Assembly (NCBI GenBank): GCA_963969365.1
Contig: OZ017760.1
Location: 1,984,001 to 2,048,000, forward strand
Source: Asterochloris sp. CNOR1
Taxonomy: Eukaryota > Chlorophyta > Trebouxiophyceae > Trebouxiales > Trebouxiaceae
Length of the DNA stretch: 64,000 bases
Direction of reading: 5' to 3'
The notes beneath the pieces were generated by a model. The model had not been told where the DNA came from, ran no database searches, and saw only the letters and a program-made list of their open reading frames with translations. Of this stretch, positions 1 through 12,800 are shown piece by piece; position 1 is the stretch's first letter; the number at the start of each line of letters is the position of its first letter. The position numbers and the translations under genes were made by a program.

Positions 1-44
1 TTAGCTCACATATTCTGCGCAGCTCCATGCCTGGTGCCTAGGAC

Positions 45-890
45 TAAGTTATTCATGCTGAGTGCTGGACGTCAAGGCCAGGATGACCTCACGCTCCTGC
101 AGATTCTCAAGTGCCAGGGCGAGGGCAGGTGGTCTTCGTTTGACCTGGTGCACGCCTCTGGAGGCGTGCTCCTGATCATCATCATCATGATCTTGCCGCA
201 AGAGGTGTCCACGAGGTTCAAATCTTTACCATTTGCCCTTGCCCCTGGCACTTGACTGATCAGGTGCACTGCCTTTGCAGACCCAGCAGACAGGGTTTAA
301 GAAGTGGCCCAGCCGAGCAAGGTCTGCATCATCAGCAAGGTCAGCCTGAGGCCTGAGACTGCGGTGGGCACTGGCATTTGAAGGTATGCCTCTGAATGAT
401 GGCTTTGTCGTGCGCATAGCCAGCCAGTGTGACTATTGATACATGTTTCTGTGGTGCTGGTGGCTGCCGCAAATGCTCCAGCACGCTTCTGGCATCAGAG
501 GGTGCATTGTCAGCAAGAGAATGATGAGTCTGTGAGGCGAGTGCGTTTGCGAGATGCTGCATCTGCCTGCTTCTGGCTTGACATGTCTGCCATATCACGG
601 GCAAGTTGAAGCTCTAGAAAGGACTTAAGTGTTGTCCATCAGCAAGCTTCTGATCCTGGGTGCCAGCGAGGAACTTCCTGCACTGGACAAGTTGCAAGTG
701 CATTTCAGAGCCTAAGGTGTACATCAAGCTGCACCAGCTGTTGCAAGGGCGACTGCTTGATCCAAGTGGGCACCCCGCAGACCACCCCTCTTGTTCTGCC
801 CTGCAGAGGTTCAACCACACCATCCATGAGTTGGGTTTGCCTTGGGGCATGCCACCATTATGGTGGCACGTGGTGACAAACACCAAGTGG
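45..890. repeat. Diverged direct repeat, copy A
   Basis: This segment matches 3100-3980 with substitutions and small indels. Shared landmarks include GTCAAGGCCA at 71 and 3121, the block TTTGACCTGGTG followed by GACGCCTCTGGAGGCGTG near 140-170 and 3265-3290, GGCACTTGACT near 247 and 3347, and GATGCTGCATCTGCCTG near 552 and 3650. The offset of the two copies is about 3.05-3.1 kb. Frames in both copies are short and broken, so it is not called as a gene. It may be a decayed duplicated gene or an old non-coding repeat; I recognise no family. Confidence 0.75.
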
Positions 891-1412
891 ATATCAAACT
901 TGTGGTTGGTGTGGTGCACCGGTGCATGAGCAGGTGACAGAGATCCCTCAAGTGCATCATTGAGTGAGCTGCCCAGCTCTGCTTGCTGAGGGAGACCATC
1001 AAATTGCAGGAACTGCTGCCTTCTCCTGCTGGTCTGCTGCTTGCTCATGCCTGTTCGACCACTGCCAAGCAAAGACACATGGGGGAAGGCACCTCCGCCA
1101 TTCTCTGCTGTCCATCTGCTTGCTCACACCTGACTGGCGAGTGACCCTCTGCAGGTGGCAGCGGCCTGTTGTCCTTGAATCCTCCTCTGCTGCTGACACG
1201 CTCAAATATTGACCCCCTTCATGTTGCTTTGCAGACTCAACCCATCACCCACTTTTGTGCCTCGCCTGGCAGTCTTGTGCTACCCCGCACGTCCTGCCTA
1301 ATGACTTCTGGACCTGATTGGAGTGGTGGACACACTAAGGCCATCAGCGCAGCATGACCATGCTAGATAGCAGCAGGGCTTCCATCCAGCTGGGACCCAC
1401 AGCGTGAGCTCA

Positions 1413-2440
1413 ATGGAAGCCTTGCTGCTGTCTTGCAGGGTCATGCTGCGCTTAATGGCCTCGATGGATCCAGCACTCCAATCACATCCAGACATCTTCA
1501 GGCAGGCACTGCAGGATCCCACAGCATGAGTTCACATCTCTGTTAAACGAGCCCCACGGTTTAAAAGGTATTGCACTGCGGCATCCAATTCGATGGAAGC
1601 CTTGCTGCTGTCTCGCAGGGTCTGGAGCCCTCCACATGGACAACACCACCTGCACACCAGCCACGATCATGGCCTGCGCGGTGTACTTCTCAATGTTTAG
1701 CCCTAGGCAACTGGGGGTTGTCATGACAAGCAGCGGGGAATCCAGTACATGGACGGCAACCATTCAGTTGCCGTTCATGTGGTGGATGTTCCAACTCCCT
1801 GGTCATGACAACCTCCAGCAGCTGGAGCAATAGGAGGCTGACATGACGAGAAGTGGGGGCTCCACCAGATGGACGATATTTATTCAGTTGCCGTCAATTG
1901 TGATGGACCTCCCACTCCTCCTGTCATGACAACCTCCAGTTGCTCACCAGTGCTCACTAGCAAGAGGGATATTGCAGCGCGGGCCATGGCACAGGCCCCT
2001 TGTTTGTTGGAAGAGGACTGTCTGCATACATGTCTTCGCATGGGAGTGTTTTGCAGGCATTCCTGAGCCTACAGGTAGCTGCCCGTGCAGGTAGGTACCT
2101 GTTGGCTTGAAGTTGCATGTAGCACCCTCATACAAAGATGTGTACCGCAGACAGTCTTCTTCTGCCCGCTGTGGTTGAAAGCACTCACAGGCTTATGGAG
2201 AAGTGATGTATGGCAGCCATGTGACTGGTGAAGAGCACAGCAGTCGCCCTGACGCTGGCGCTGGATCCTGCAGGGCCTGACAACTGGGAAGTCCACCACA
2301 TGGACGCCAACCATCTGAACAGCAGCCTTGCTCATGGTATATGATCATGATCATGGCTGTTGTGCCACGTTGTTGCAGTCCCGGTGGTGCACATCCCAAT
2401 GCTCGCCATGACAACCTCCAGTTGCTCACCAGGGCTCAAC
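1413..2440. repeat. Short degenerate repeat array
   Basis: Several short motifs recur here. ATGGAAGCCTTGCTGCTGTC occurs at about 1414 and 1596. TTCAGTTGCCGT followed about 45 bases later by CATGACAACCTCCAG occurs near 1764 and again near 1882, a spacing of about 118 bp. CATGACAACCTCCAGTTGCT recurs near 1926 and 2408, each time followed by CACCAG. The copies are imperfect. No open frame persists through them, and no mobile-element ends are visible. Confidence 0.6.
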
Positions 2441-3099
2441 ATCTAGAAGCACAACGCAACGCAGGTCATGGCACAGGGCCTCCTCCTTCAACAACAGCCA
2501 TGCATTGCTGCAGCGCTAAGTGGGCCAGGATGCAGGCCCCCGCAGAGGCAGGGCAGGGGCCAGCAGCAGCAGCGACAAGCGGCTGCCAGACGCTGCAGGA
2601 GCCGCGCCCAGCTGATTACCTAGTCATGCCAGCCCAGCCTGCTGTGCCAGACCCTGGGCAGGCTGCCCAGCATCTGGCACAACAGGCTAGGTGCGCAGTG
2701 CAGGGTCTAGCGCGGCAGCAGCAGGAGTCTGCTGCCTTGCCAGCTGGCTGGACACCTCAGCTCATCATGTGTGTCCCTTCACATTGTGCCATGCAAGTGG
2801 TTTGGGACATGAAGGCCTTCAGCACAGAGACTCTGATTAGTATGCCGTGCCATGCAAGGCTCAGTCCTTTCAAACATGGCTGGCGCCAAGATGCTGCCTA
2901 TCACTGCTCTGAGCCCTACCAGACGCAGTGGCACATCAAGGTCCGAGTGACTTCTCCCACTGAGATGCGCAGGTCAGAGCTGCACTACTGTCTCCATTGC
3001 TAGCTTACAGTTCCTGCTCTTGCTGCCGTTAAAGCATGCCAGCCATGCTTGAATGCTGCCAGCTAATGCTGCCCGTGACAGGTGTCAAGGTCTGTGTTA

Positions 3100-3980
3100 T
3101 GTCATGGTGTGTGCTGGATGTCAAGGCCAAGTACCTTTTGCTCCTGCAGAATATCTCAGGTGCCAAGGGCCAGGGATTCTGTGTTGAGAGGCAGTCAGAC
3201 CAGACTTCTGTAACACATTTGCTAGCCAGCCACCGCCAATCCTTCAACATTCTGGTCCAAGTTTGACCTGGTGGACGCCTCTGGAGGCGTGAGCTCGCCG
3301 CCTGAGACATCCACCAGTTTCCACAGAACCGGCGTCCCTGGCCCTTGGCACTTGACTAAACAGGTGCGCTGCCTTCATTGACACAGCAGACAGGGTCTCT
3401 GAAGGGGTCCAGCAGAGCAAGGTCTACATCATCAGCAAGGCCAGCCTGAAGCCCAAGGATGCGGTGGGTTGTAGTACATGAAGGTGTGCCTCTGCATGAT
3501 GGCTTTGTCATGTGCACGGTCAGCCTGACTGTTATCAATACATATCATGTGGTGCTGTTGGCTGCCGCAAACACTCCTGCATGCTTCTGACATCACACGT
3601 GCATCATTAGCAAGGGCAGTTGAGCCTGTGAGGCAACTGCCTTTGCAAGATGCTGCATCTGCCTGGTTCTTGCTTCACATGTCTGCCATCAGCACAGCCA
3701 ACCAGAAGCCCCATAGAACTCATGTGGTTTCAGCAGCAAGCTCCTGATCCTGTTTGCCAGCAAGTAATGCATTGATTCTCTGCTTTGGACATGTTGCAAG
3801 GCATTGAAATGCTCCAATTGTACTGCACATGCTGTTGCAATGGCTGGTTGATGGAAGAATTCCTGATGTTGGACACCAGTGCTGACTACCCCTTCTGTTT
3901 CTGCCCTCCAGAGGTAAAAGCACACCAAGCACAAGTATGAGATAATGTTGGGGGACGCCACCACCTCATGGTGACATTGT
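3100..3980. repeat. Diverged direct repeat, copy B
   Basis: This is the partner of the segment at 45-890, in the same orientation and about 3.05-3.1 kb downstream. The order of landmarks is conserved, including CTTCTGTTTCTGCCCTCCAGAGGT near 3893, which corresponds to CTTGTTCTGCCCTGCAGAGGT near 790. The copies differ at many positions, so the duplication is old. No gene is supported in it. Confidence 0.75.
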
Positions 3981-4658
3981 CCAAGGTGATCTCTGCCACC
4001 TGCTCCTGCACATGCTCAATAATGCACCACACTGACTCGTGGTTGCTCACCAATCAGAGCACTTGAGGAATCTCTGCCGCTGGATCCTGTACATGCTCAA
4101 TGGTGCAGTCTAGGCAATTGGTGCTCCTGCAGCCACCGTTGAAGAAGGATTCTAAGGCGCAATCAGCCATGCCTGACGTCAAGGTCAGCCCGCGCATGTT
4201 ATTTGCATTGGCAGCTTGGAGTGTGGTGCACTTAACGTCTGAGAGCAAACAGCTTCACCTTTGACTTATTTGATCCTGCCTTCTGGGCATGTGTGGAGGC
4301 GGCCTGAGCAGTCAGCAAGCAGGTCTGAGCAGCACCCATCTGACACCTTGCAAGAGAGCTGCAAGGATGTTTCAGGCCCAGGTGCTCTGATGCCTTGACG
4401 TGCAGAGCTGGCATTACCTCTTCCTGGGTACCAGTACATTATCTCCTGGCAGCGCCTTGACATGTATACTGGTCTTGCACAGAGTGCTGCTTCTGCTGGT
4501 GTGTCTTGCCACTATTTCCTTGTACTTGCTTTCGCAGGCTGAATGAAGGCAGTGCGTCCCTGCAGCTGCCTGACTATTGCACTTTGCCTGGCTGCAGCTC
4601 CTGCGGGGGTTGCTGACCCACCTGATGCAAGATCAAGGGCTGCCAGATGTGGCCACAA

Positions 4659-4970
4659 TTACTGTGTTGATGTCTGGCAGTCCATATTCTTCAGATGAGG
4701 CAGCACCTCCCCCAGGAGCTGCAGCCAGACGACAGTCAGGCATCTGCAGGGGCAGTCCATGTAAACATGTCTGATGACTTCCTTGTCGTCCTTGCGGCTA
4801 CACAAGATCAGACAGAAGATTGAGGAATGACCATCACCACCTGTTCGGATGGCCACTGGGCTGCACCCTACCCAGGGCAGCTTGGCAACATCAAGGGCAT
4901 TGGTGAGGTTACAAATGTGGCCCCGTGCAAATTCTTGTGCTGTCACCCCACTGCATATGCTTGCACCCAA
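4659..4970 (-). mobile_element. Possible LINE remnant, zinc-binding RT tail
   Basis: The minus-strand frame of about 100 codons carries a pattern like the zinc-binding segment that follows reverse transcriptase in many LINE-type elements: a Cys, a charged stretch, then VIRHVYMDCPC, giving C-x10-H-x4-C, followed by a Trp/Leu-rich stretch. In the known family this segment reads roughly C..C...ET..H.F..CP. No reverse transcriptase core, endonuclease, poly(A) tail or target-site duplication is seen nearby, so it would be a truncated fossil. The resemblance rests on one short motif and could be chance. Confidence 0.3.
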
Positions 4971-5340
4971 ATGTAGTAGCGCACCCTTGCCGAGGGGCTT
5001 GTGAATGAAATCTGAGCACAGGTGCAGCTGAGGCTAACTGCTTTACTGGCTTGAGTGAGTCTGCTTGGGGCATGCCACCTCTGCAGCCATCCTACCTCAC
5101 ATTTCTGTCCTGGCAACTGCTGCTGGCACCTGGCCTCAATCTGGTTGGGTCCCTTTGGGCTAGGTTTGGCCTGTCCCATGGAGTGTCACACTGCTGCTTG
5201 CTACCTGAGCCTCTCCTCAGCAGAAGCAGTCTTTGTTGCCTGTTCATGCATGTGTGGGGTTAGGGGTGCGCCTTACCAATTTGCGCTGTGTCCTGGGTCC
5301 AGAGCAGCCTGCCTGGTTCCCTCCTGCGCCAAGCGGTGCA

Positions 5341-5462
5341 CACATGCTGGGACGTCCCTGCTGGTCGGCTACATATCTGCAGCATGCTGCAGTGCAGGAA
5401 TGCTGGGATGTCTCTGCTGGTGGGCTTTATGTCTGCAGCATTATGCAGCCTGTTGACTCATG
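5341..5462 (+). repeat. Tandem direct repeat, about 60-bp unit
   Basis: Two adjacent copies of a roughly 60-base unit are present. Each contains ATGCTGGGA-GTC-CTGCTGGT-GGCT followed by TCTGCAGCAT and GCAG. The first begins near 5345 and the second near 5402. No function is apparent. Confidence 0.7.
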
Positions 5463-6885
5463 CCCATGTGCCATGCCGTAGGATCTCAACAGCTGGCGGC
5501 AAGCTCACCCATAAGGGGAGCATGCGCGCTTAGCATGGTTTGTAAGGGGTTCCCTGCACACAGGTCCCTGTGCGCAGAAAACACCTCACAGACCACACTG
5601 AACAAATGGCTCAGTCTAGGGGACAATGTGGCCATCTCCAACACCCGGGAGTGACGTGTGGCCAGCAAGATTGACTCAGGTTGATACAGTCCCATCTTCA
5701 AACAGATGTACTGCAGTGTTCATGAAAAGAGCTGGTGCATGTTTACATGCAGCCTCTTTGCCGCTCTCAATTGCCACATCTCTTCCCGAGGCTGACTGGC
5801 TTGCAGCAAAAGGGGCCTTCAACCTGGGCCTGGGAAGCAGTCAACCCCATGCTACCACTGGTTGCGCATCTGCATCAGCCCTGACAGCCGCAGGTTCAGC
5901 GTCTGCCAAGGTGCACTCGAGGCTTGCAGCAAGTGCTGAGTCAGGCCACAGGTCTGCATGTGTTGGGACTGGGGGAGCATGGGTGTGCATCCTGTGCCAA
6001 GCCTGGGCTTGGCTTCAGTATCAGACAAGTCACTGTCAAAATCAGCGTTGAGGACTGTCACCAGCTGCAGGTCTGTGGCAGGGTTTGCAGGGGGCGAATA
6101 GCTGCTGCTGCTTGCTGGCTGCCCCCTCCCATGCCCCCTCATGACCGCAGCATCCGCTGCTGTTGGCAAGGCTGCACCACCGCAATCAAAACCTCCTCTT
6201 GAGCCGCAGCCGGTGCTGCTGCTGGCTGGACTGCGCCGTGGCCACTTGAGCATCCCATGCAAGCTGTGGAAGGGTGCATGACCTGCTGTTTGGTAGAGCC
6301 CCTGCTGAACCTGTCTTGGGGCCCCAGCGCCCCCACCTCGCTGCACTTTGCCTCCATGACAATCGTCACGTTGGCAGGCCACCAAGCAGCTGCACCGCCC
6401 CATTATACGGGACTCAGCAGGAGTGAGTGGCAGTGACGGTGCTGAGGCTGAGTCTGCAGCCCAGCTTGTCTGCATCAAAAGCAGCATCCTGGCAACCTTG
6501 CCTCTTGCCTGCACAGGGTGCAGAGCAGGCTTGCTACATTTTGTGGTGGTGCCTACCCACACCATGACCAGCTTCGGCTCAAAAGCAGGCCTTTCAGTTC
6601 AGTCTTATGTTGCGGGGTGTAAGATGGCATACTCTAGGTCATCTACAGATCTTGTTCCTTGCTGAGCGACCCAATAACTCGATGTGTTATGTTGAGCTTA
6701 CCTTGAGCTCGACAGTCGTCAGATGCACAGGCTTGACATTGGGTTGACCCTTCCCCGAACTTCATGCTCTCACATGGAGCGACATTGCATTCAATACTAG
6801 TGCCCTGCGGTGGCTGACCCGGCCAGATCTCTAGTAAAGGGCAGAAAAGCTTTGAGTTGCCCTTCCCTGAGCCTGTCAGTCAGCC
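5463..6885. other. Stretch without a recognised gene
   Basis: Open frames exist on both strands, the longest about 237 codons on the minus strand at 5852-6565. Their composition is biased (Ala, Ser, Cys, Gln from CAG/TGC repeats) and none matches a family I know or has a convincing exon structure. The last few hundred bases should hold the promoter and 5' untranslated region of the MATE gene that starts at 6886, but no TATA box is obvious. Confidence 0.5.
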
Positions 6886-9800
6886 ATGGCAAGAAGGGAC
6901 ATTGGGAGGGACACTGCCCCCAGCCACGACATTCAGCAGCCTCTTTTGGAAGACAGCGTGCTCCAAGACGCTGATGTGCTTGCAACACAGCAGGGCCTGA
7001 CCAAGCTGGCATGGGCAGTGGAGCTGGGAGCCCTGCTGCAGCTGGCAGCCCCAGTCATCATTCAGCTGGGCAGCCAGTATGCTGTGACCCTCACAAACCA
7101 GGCAGGTCTGCGGCTGATGCCAAAGCCCCACTCAGTTCATCTCTACTTCTTTCGAAGTCCTGGAGTGATCAAAGCACCTGTCATGCTGCAGCTCTTTGTT
7201 GGATCGCTTGGCCCGGAGCCTCTAGCAGCGGCAGCTATTGGCACCACCTGGTTCAACCTCTCGTTCTACTTCCTGCTGGGTAAGCTGCACTAACACGCTG
7301 TGTGAGCACGGCCCTGCATGCGACAGGCACTCTTGTCTCCACCTGATTGCTTGGCATGGGCTGGTGTTGGGCAGAGCAGCGGCCTGGGGGATGCCTGCAG
7401 GGCTATTGTGGTGGCTTGCACCCCCTGCCGCCGCAATCATGCCGTGCTGCAATGGCTTCCTGGCATGTACCTTTGCTGTTCAAAATCGTAACAGCTAAAC
7501 AGCCATGCCAGGACTACGCCATGTGGCGTGGAACCCTCCCTGAACACATGACTGCCAGGCGGAAGTTACTACCTTGTCACATGGGTCCCTCATGGTGCAA
7601 TCTTCTGATTACTTCTAAGGAACTGATCGGGGGCAGTCACGCTGGATTGTGTCAGGCCTCTTTGGAGCCTGAACTGGTGGATCCTGCATTGAGCTGCAGC
7701 CAGCATGTGATGGAAGCAATCTACATGTCTACATGCAGGTGCAGGAAGGCACAGCACCAGCCTCAGCGCGGCACGCCTGCTGACCACCGCTGCGGCGCTG
7801 CCTGCAGGCGCTAAGCAGCCAGGCCCATGCAGCTTGGGACGCGCTCTGCATGCTGCTGCTCATCTCTGCTGCGCTGGTGCCCTGAGGCAGCGGCGTCACA
7901 GCACACCTTGAGGCATGCAGGATGGGCAGCTTCAGTGCATTGCACTGCCCTGTATGGGTGCTGCCCACCACTCATATAGATAGCGCTGAGGGCCAGGCCG
8001 ATGGCAAGCATGCCTGTGGCGCAGGGCTGGCCTGCTGCTGCGTGTGCTGCTGAGTAAAGCTCATCTCTTCATCTCCTTTCCTGCGGGAGGGGCAGCAGGA
8101 ATCAACCCAGCTTTTGACAACTGGATGAGGCAGGCACATCACGCATGTCCAAGTCCATGGGGCACATGCCCAGCCACCTTCTGCTACCCCACCTGCAGGC
8201 ATCTCCACAGCTCTGGACACCCTTGGCAGCCAGGCTCATGGCAAGGGCAACTTTGGCGCGGTGCTGGCCTGCTGCATCAGCGCTGCCGGCGTGATGGGGC
8301 TCCTGTGCCTCCCCATCTCAGTCGCTCTGTGGTGGTCTGACACCGTGGCCCGTGTGGCCTTCCGCCAGAAGCCAGCAATTGCCTCTGTGAGCGGCTGGGC
8401 CTTGCTGCTTGAACAATGATTTTGCGTATGGTGCTTTTCCGCCCTGTTGCCTTGTGGTGATCTGCTCAAATGACCTTGTAAGTGACGAAACCTCACCCAG
8501 GAGTGCTGTATGGTGAGTTGCCAAGCTGGGTGATCGCCCTGTGGTGGCCTGACATTGCTGCCTACATGGTTCTCCCAAAAGCCATGCGCTGGGTCAGTCT
8601 GAGTTGAGCTGGCGTCACTGAGACCCGGCGATGCCTGTCATCAAGTGTACCATCTGGGGGCAAAGTCTTGCTGCTCATGAGACTGGGGTTTGGTCTGCTG
8701 CCCGGCACAGGGTGCTCGCTTAGCTAATCTCTGCCGGTGCACGGGGCTGCACCTGCCTGCCTCATCTCCTGCTGGTCTGTGCTGGGCCCACTGCCGTAGC
8801 AGGGTGATGCTTGGACCGCAAGAGGTTCTCGGAAACTGCTGATGCCCTGCCCTGTGCCTGCAGCTGGTGAAGGTCTTCTGCGCCTGGCTTATCCCTGGGC
8901 TCATCCCCTTTGTCTTTGCGATCATCATCATGAAGGTGCGCTCTGCCTCCAGCGTCTGCACAGCATGGCTTTTTTGCTGCTCATGTGGAAGGTAGGGCCT
9001 GCGCTGTGGCTTGCAGCCGACCTGCTGCTCCGAAGGCAGGTCAAGGGCCAGGCCCAGGACGCCCAGGGGCATTGCTGACCTGCTCATGCTTAGCCTCATG
9101 ACGGCGGCTGTCACACTACAGCATCACCATCCAAAACACAGATGAGGAACACATCCTTCCCCAAGAGGGGCATGGGCCCACCCAGGATCAATGTGACTGA
9201 AGACAGGGGCCTCACCTTAGTCTTCCGAGCAGCTTGGTGTCCCACCGCCTGCTTCAAGGGCAGCAATGCTCTGGCCTGCAGCACGCTCTGCTGCAATGCA
9301 AACATAAGGCTCCTGGCTGGCGCTTGATGGCCACAACAAGCCGGGCTCTGCATCCCAGAAACGGGCAGCGCTGCAGGGCAGCTAGGTCCACCTTACTGGA
9401 AATCCATTCGCAGGTGGCTGACTTCTGCTCCTTGGTGGAGCGAGAAGCTAACAGCCCTGCGCAGCATGGTTGACAGCGTCTTGGCCACTGAGTGGCAGCT
9501 TGTGAAGCCCCAAGCACAGGCCGTCCAAACAGAAAGGCGCCTGTGCCTGCTGCCGTGCACATGGAGCAGTGCCTGCACTGCTGCAACCAGGGCTGCTTTG
9601 TCCAAAGTCGTCTCAAGGTCTGGTTGTGCTGCGTGTGCAGGGCCTGCAGGTGCAGAACATGGTGTGGCCCCCCGCCATCATCAGCACGATCACAGCAGCG
9701 GTTAACGTGCCCGTCAATGCGATGCTCATCAACTGGTATGGATTCCACGGGGCAGCTGCAGCCACCTCTGTGACCAGGATCTTCCAGCTCATCATGCTCG

Positions 9801-12800
9801 TGGGTGAGCGCCCTTGGTTGCATTGTGGACTAGAGTGTTTCCTGCATCCCAAGATGGAGGGGCTGCTGGCGCCATGGCATGAGGGGCTCATGGCAGTCAG
9901 ATGTCACAGTGCCACCTGTGCAGTGTGGCACTGAGGCCGGGCAGAGTGCGGCCTGCTTTCTCAGAAGTTTGAGGGTTGCTGGGGCTACTTGCCCGCTGCT
10001 CGGACACTGGTGCTGGTCAAGCTTTCAATGGGCTGCGGAGGATCCTGCCATGGCAGCTGGCAGGCCCACTAGTTTTGCTCTTGTGCACTAGTGCTGCATG
10101 CCTCCTGCACTTCCCCAGCTTCTGTTCAGGGCTGTGGCACGGTGATGCTGCGGTGTGTACACAGCTGTGTCACTGCACCTCAAGGACTGTCTAAAAGAGC
10201 AGTCACTCTTGCCGCCTCACAGGCTAACATGTCTGGGTACAGAGCAGACACCTGTTGCCTGCCTGCCTGCAAGCCATACCACACCAGCACAGTTACGCAA
10301 TTGCCACTCCTCAACAGGCAGCCAATGCTGGGAAATCCCCAGTCTCAGTGCGACTGTGGACCATCTGCAGCCAGATTATGTCGCCTGGGGGGTGCCTCTG
10401 CCGCCTGCCTCAGCCTGCGTGCTCATGCCCACCCCGCCAGGCCAGATGCTGCCTGTTGGACAGCTGCATGTTTCCTGCATGCAATCAATGGATGATTACC
10501 TGACTCAATCAGGCTGGAGCCCCTGCTGTGGAGCCAAATGCTGCCTGCATGCGCAGTGCTTTGCTCTCCCCGTCCAGCCCCCTGCGTGCTGACAAGCCCC
10601 TTGCGCCTCCTCCCTGCAGCCTACATCCTCATCCTGTACATGTTCAGTCAGCCCACGCCCCCCATGCTGGAAGGCAAGGGCACAGCCACCGTCCTGGTCA
10701 ACGGGTCCCTCAGCAGCAAAGCCATTCTGAAGGCTGGCCTGCCCGGGCACCAGCAGGAGGAGCAGGAGGTTGCAGATGAGGTCCTTGAGGACGACTTCCC
10801 TGAGCCGCCACAGTACACCGTGACAGGCATTCTGCAAGGGGGCTTGTCAGGGCGGGTAAGTCGCAGCCCTTGTACAAAGGACAGACTTGGCGCATGACCC
10901 CAAAGGAGGGGTGTCAAGGCAGGCAGGGCTTGTTAAACTGTTTCAGAGACCAGCAGGAGGAGCAGCAAGCTTCAAGTCAGGTCTTCAAAGATGAAGTCCC
11001 AAGGCCACTGCAGTACACTGTGATGGATCGGCATCCTGCAGGGTGAGCTCTGAGGGGTTATGAGTTGTGGCAGCATGTACCCCTGGGCCTGCTGCAGGGA
11101 TGCTGTCACTACGTGGTGCCACTCCTGTGCATTGTGAAGGGCGGACTCCCGCAATGCATGATGCCTGAGTGATGTCTGGCAAGCGCAGGCTGAAGCTGTG
11201 TCAGGCTGTGTCAGCCAGGTCAGACTAGTGCAATGCCCAATGGAGGACTGCCTGCTGTGGATCAGGTGATGTCAGGAGGCTTGCGCACAGCAGTTGGTAT
11301 GGACGACACTACGCACCTGTGCCTGCACACTATGCCGGACAACTTGAGGTCAAGTTGCCCTGCCTGCATGCCATCAGGGATGTCCAGCTGCCTGGCGGTG
11401 CCTGCAGAGACATGGGTTTTGCCATCTGGAAAAGACAGCTGTAAGGCTTTGCGGCCCATGCTGCAGGCTGTCTTAAGCTTTGCCCCGCTGGGACCTGCAG
11501 GCAGTACCACGGCTGCTCACACTGCCTAGCAAGGTTGTGCTGGCCTGCATGCAGGCTGTCTGGAACTTCCTGCTGCTGGGGCTGCCTGGTGGCGTCATGA
11601 TGGCGCTGGATGCTGCCTCCTTCGACATCACCACGGTTATGGCCGGGTTCCTGGGTGAGTGTTGGAGGTGCTGCTGGGCGGTGTGATGCAAACAGCCTCT
11701 CTGGGAGCACCATGCCATGGCGGGGTCTCCATTTTGGGTGTGTGTACCAAGCAAGCAGCAGAAGAGAATGGGTAAGGCTGCGTCTGAGCAGCCCATGCTG
11801 GAGTGCTTGATGTTGCCTCAGCTGAGCCTGACCTGGATAGCAGGCAACTATTCAAGCCCTCTAGCTGCTGCTGACTGAAGCCTTCCGGGTTTGAATGAGG
11901 TGCTGACACCTGGTTGCTGTTACTTTCAGCGTGACACCATCCTGCATGTGTGCAGGCGAGATCCAGGTGGACGCCCACACAGTCCTGCTGACAACCTGCG
12001 TTTTCATCTACATGTCCTTCCCCTTTGGCCTGGCCACTGCCAGCACCATCAGGGTGGGCAACCTGCTGGGCTCCTACCAGCCGGGCCTGGCCAAGCTGTC
12101 AGGTGGGCCTACAGGGGCCCTGCCCCACATGTCGCCTGGCGCTGCCTCACACCTCCATAGCCCTGACAGGTCACTCCTGCTGTGGGCTGCGTGCAGTCAC
12201 AAGCAACGCTATCACGGGTCTTGCCTGCCAGCCGCTTGCCACACTGCCCCAGCGGATTGGGCCTGGCAGGCCGTGTCCGCCGCTGCAGGCTATCAATGAG
12301 CCTGCCTGCCTGCCTGCTGCTGGTCACCCCGATTTCATGCTCCGGCTCCCATGTTCTCTTCTTCACAGTCCAATGTGCCTGTGCAGACCTTGTGCCAAAA
12401 ACTGTAGGCGCAGCCTGTCTGGCCAAAGCTGCTTCACCTTACACTTGGTGCTGCAGCTTGCACTGGTACCGTTTCACCGTGCTGACCTGCCTGCAGTTGG
12501 CTGAGGGAACCCTCGTTGCTGCAGACACATCGCCGCCATCTTAAGCATTGCCTTCCCGGGCCGGCTTGCCTGCAGCTGGCTTATGGAGCCCTTACTGCTG
12601 CTCCATACATCGCCGCCGTCACAGGCACTGCCTTCATGGGTGTGCGCTGCCCGTTGCTTGCTTGGGGAACCCTTGCTGCTCCCAGCTGTGCTGCCACTGT
12701 CACACCCACTGCCTTCACAGGGCTGCCCTGCCTGCTGCTGCCTCAGGGGTCCCCATGCTGCCGCAGGGTACGTTGCAACCGTCACAGGCACTGCCTTCAT

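Noticed and set aside
2341-3003. Plus-strand open frame of 220 codons, Ala/Gln-rich
   Set aside because: It begins in the repeat array, has a biased composition, no domain and no plausible exon partners.
5852-6565. Minus-strand open frame of 237 codons
   Set aside because: No recognisable motif and no splice partners. Stop codons are rare by chance in this composition.
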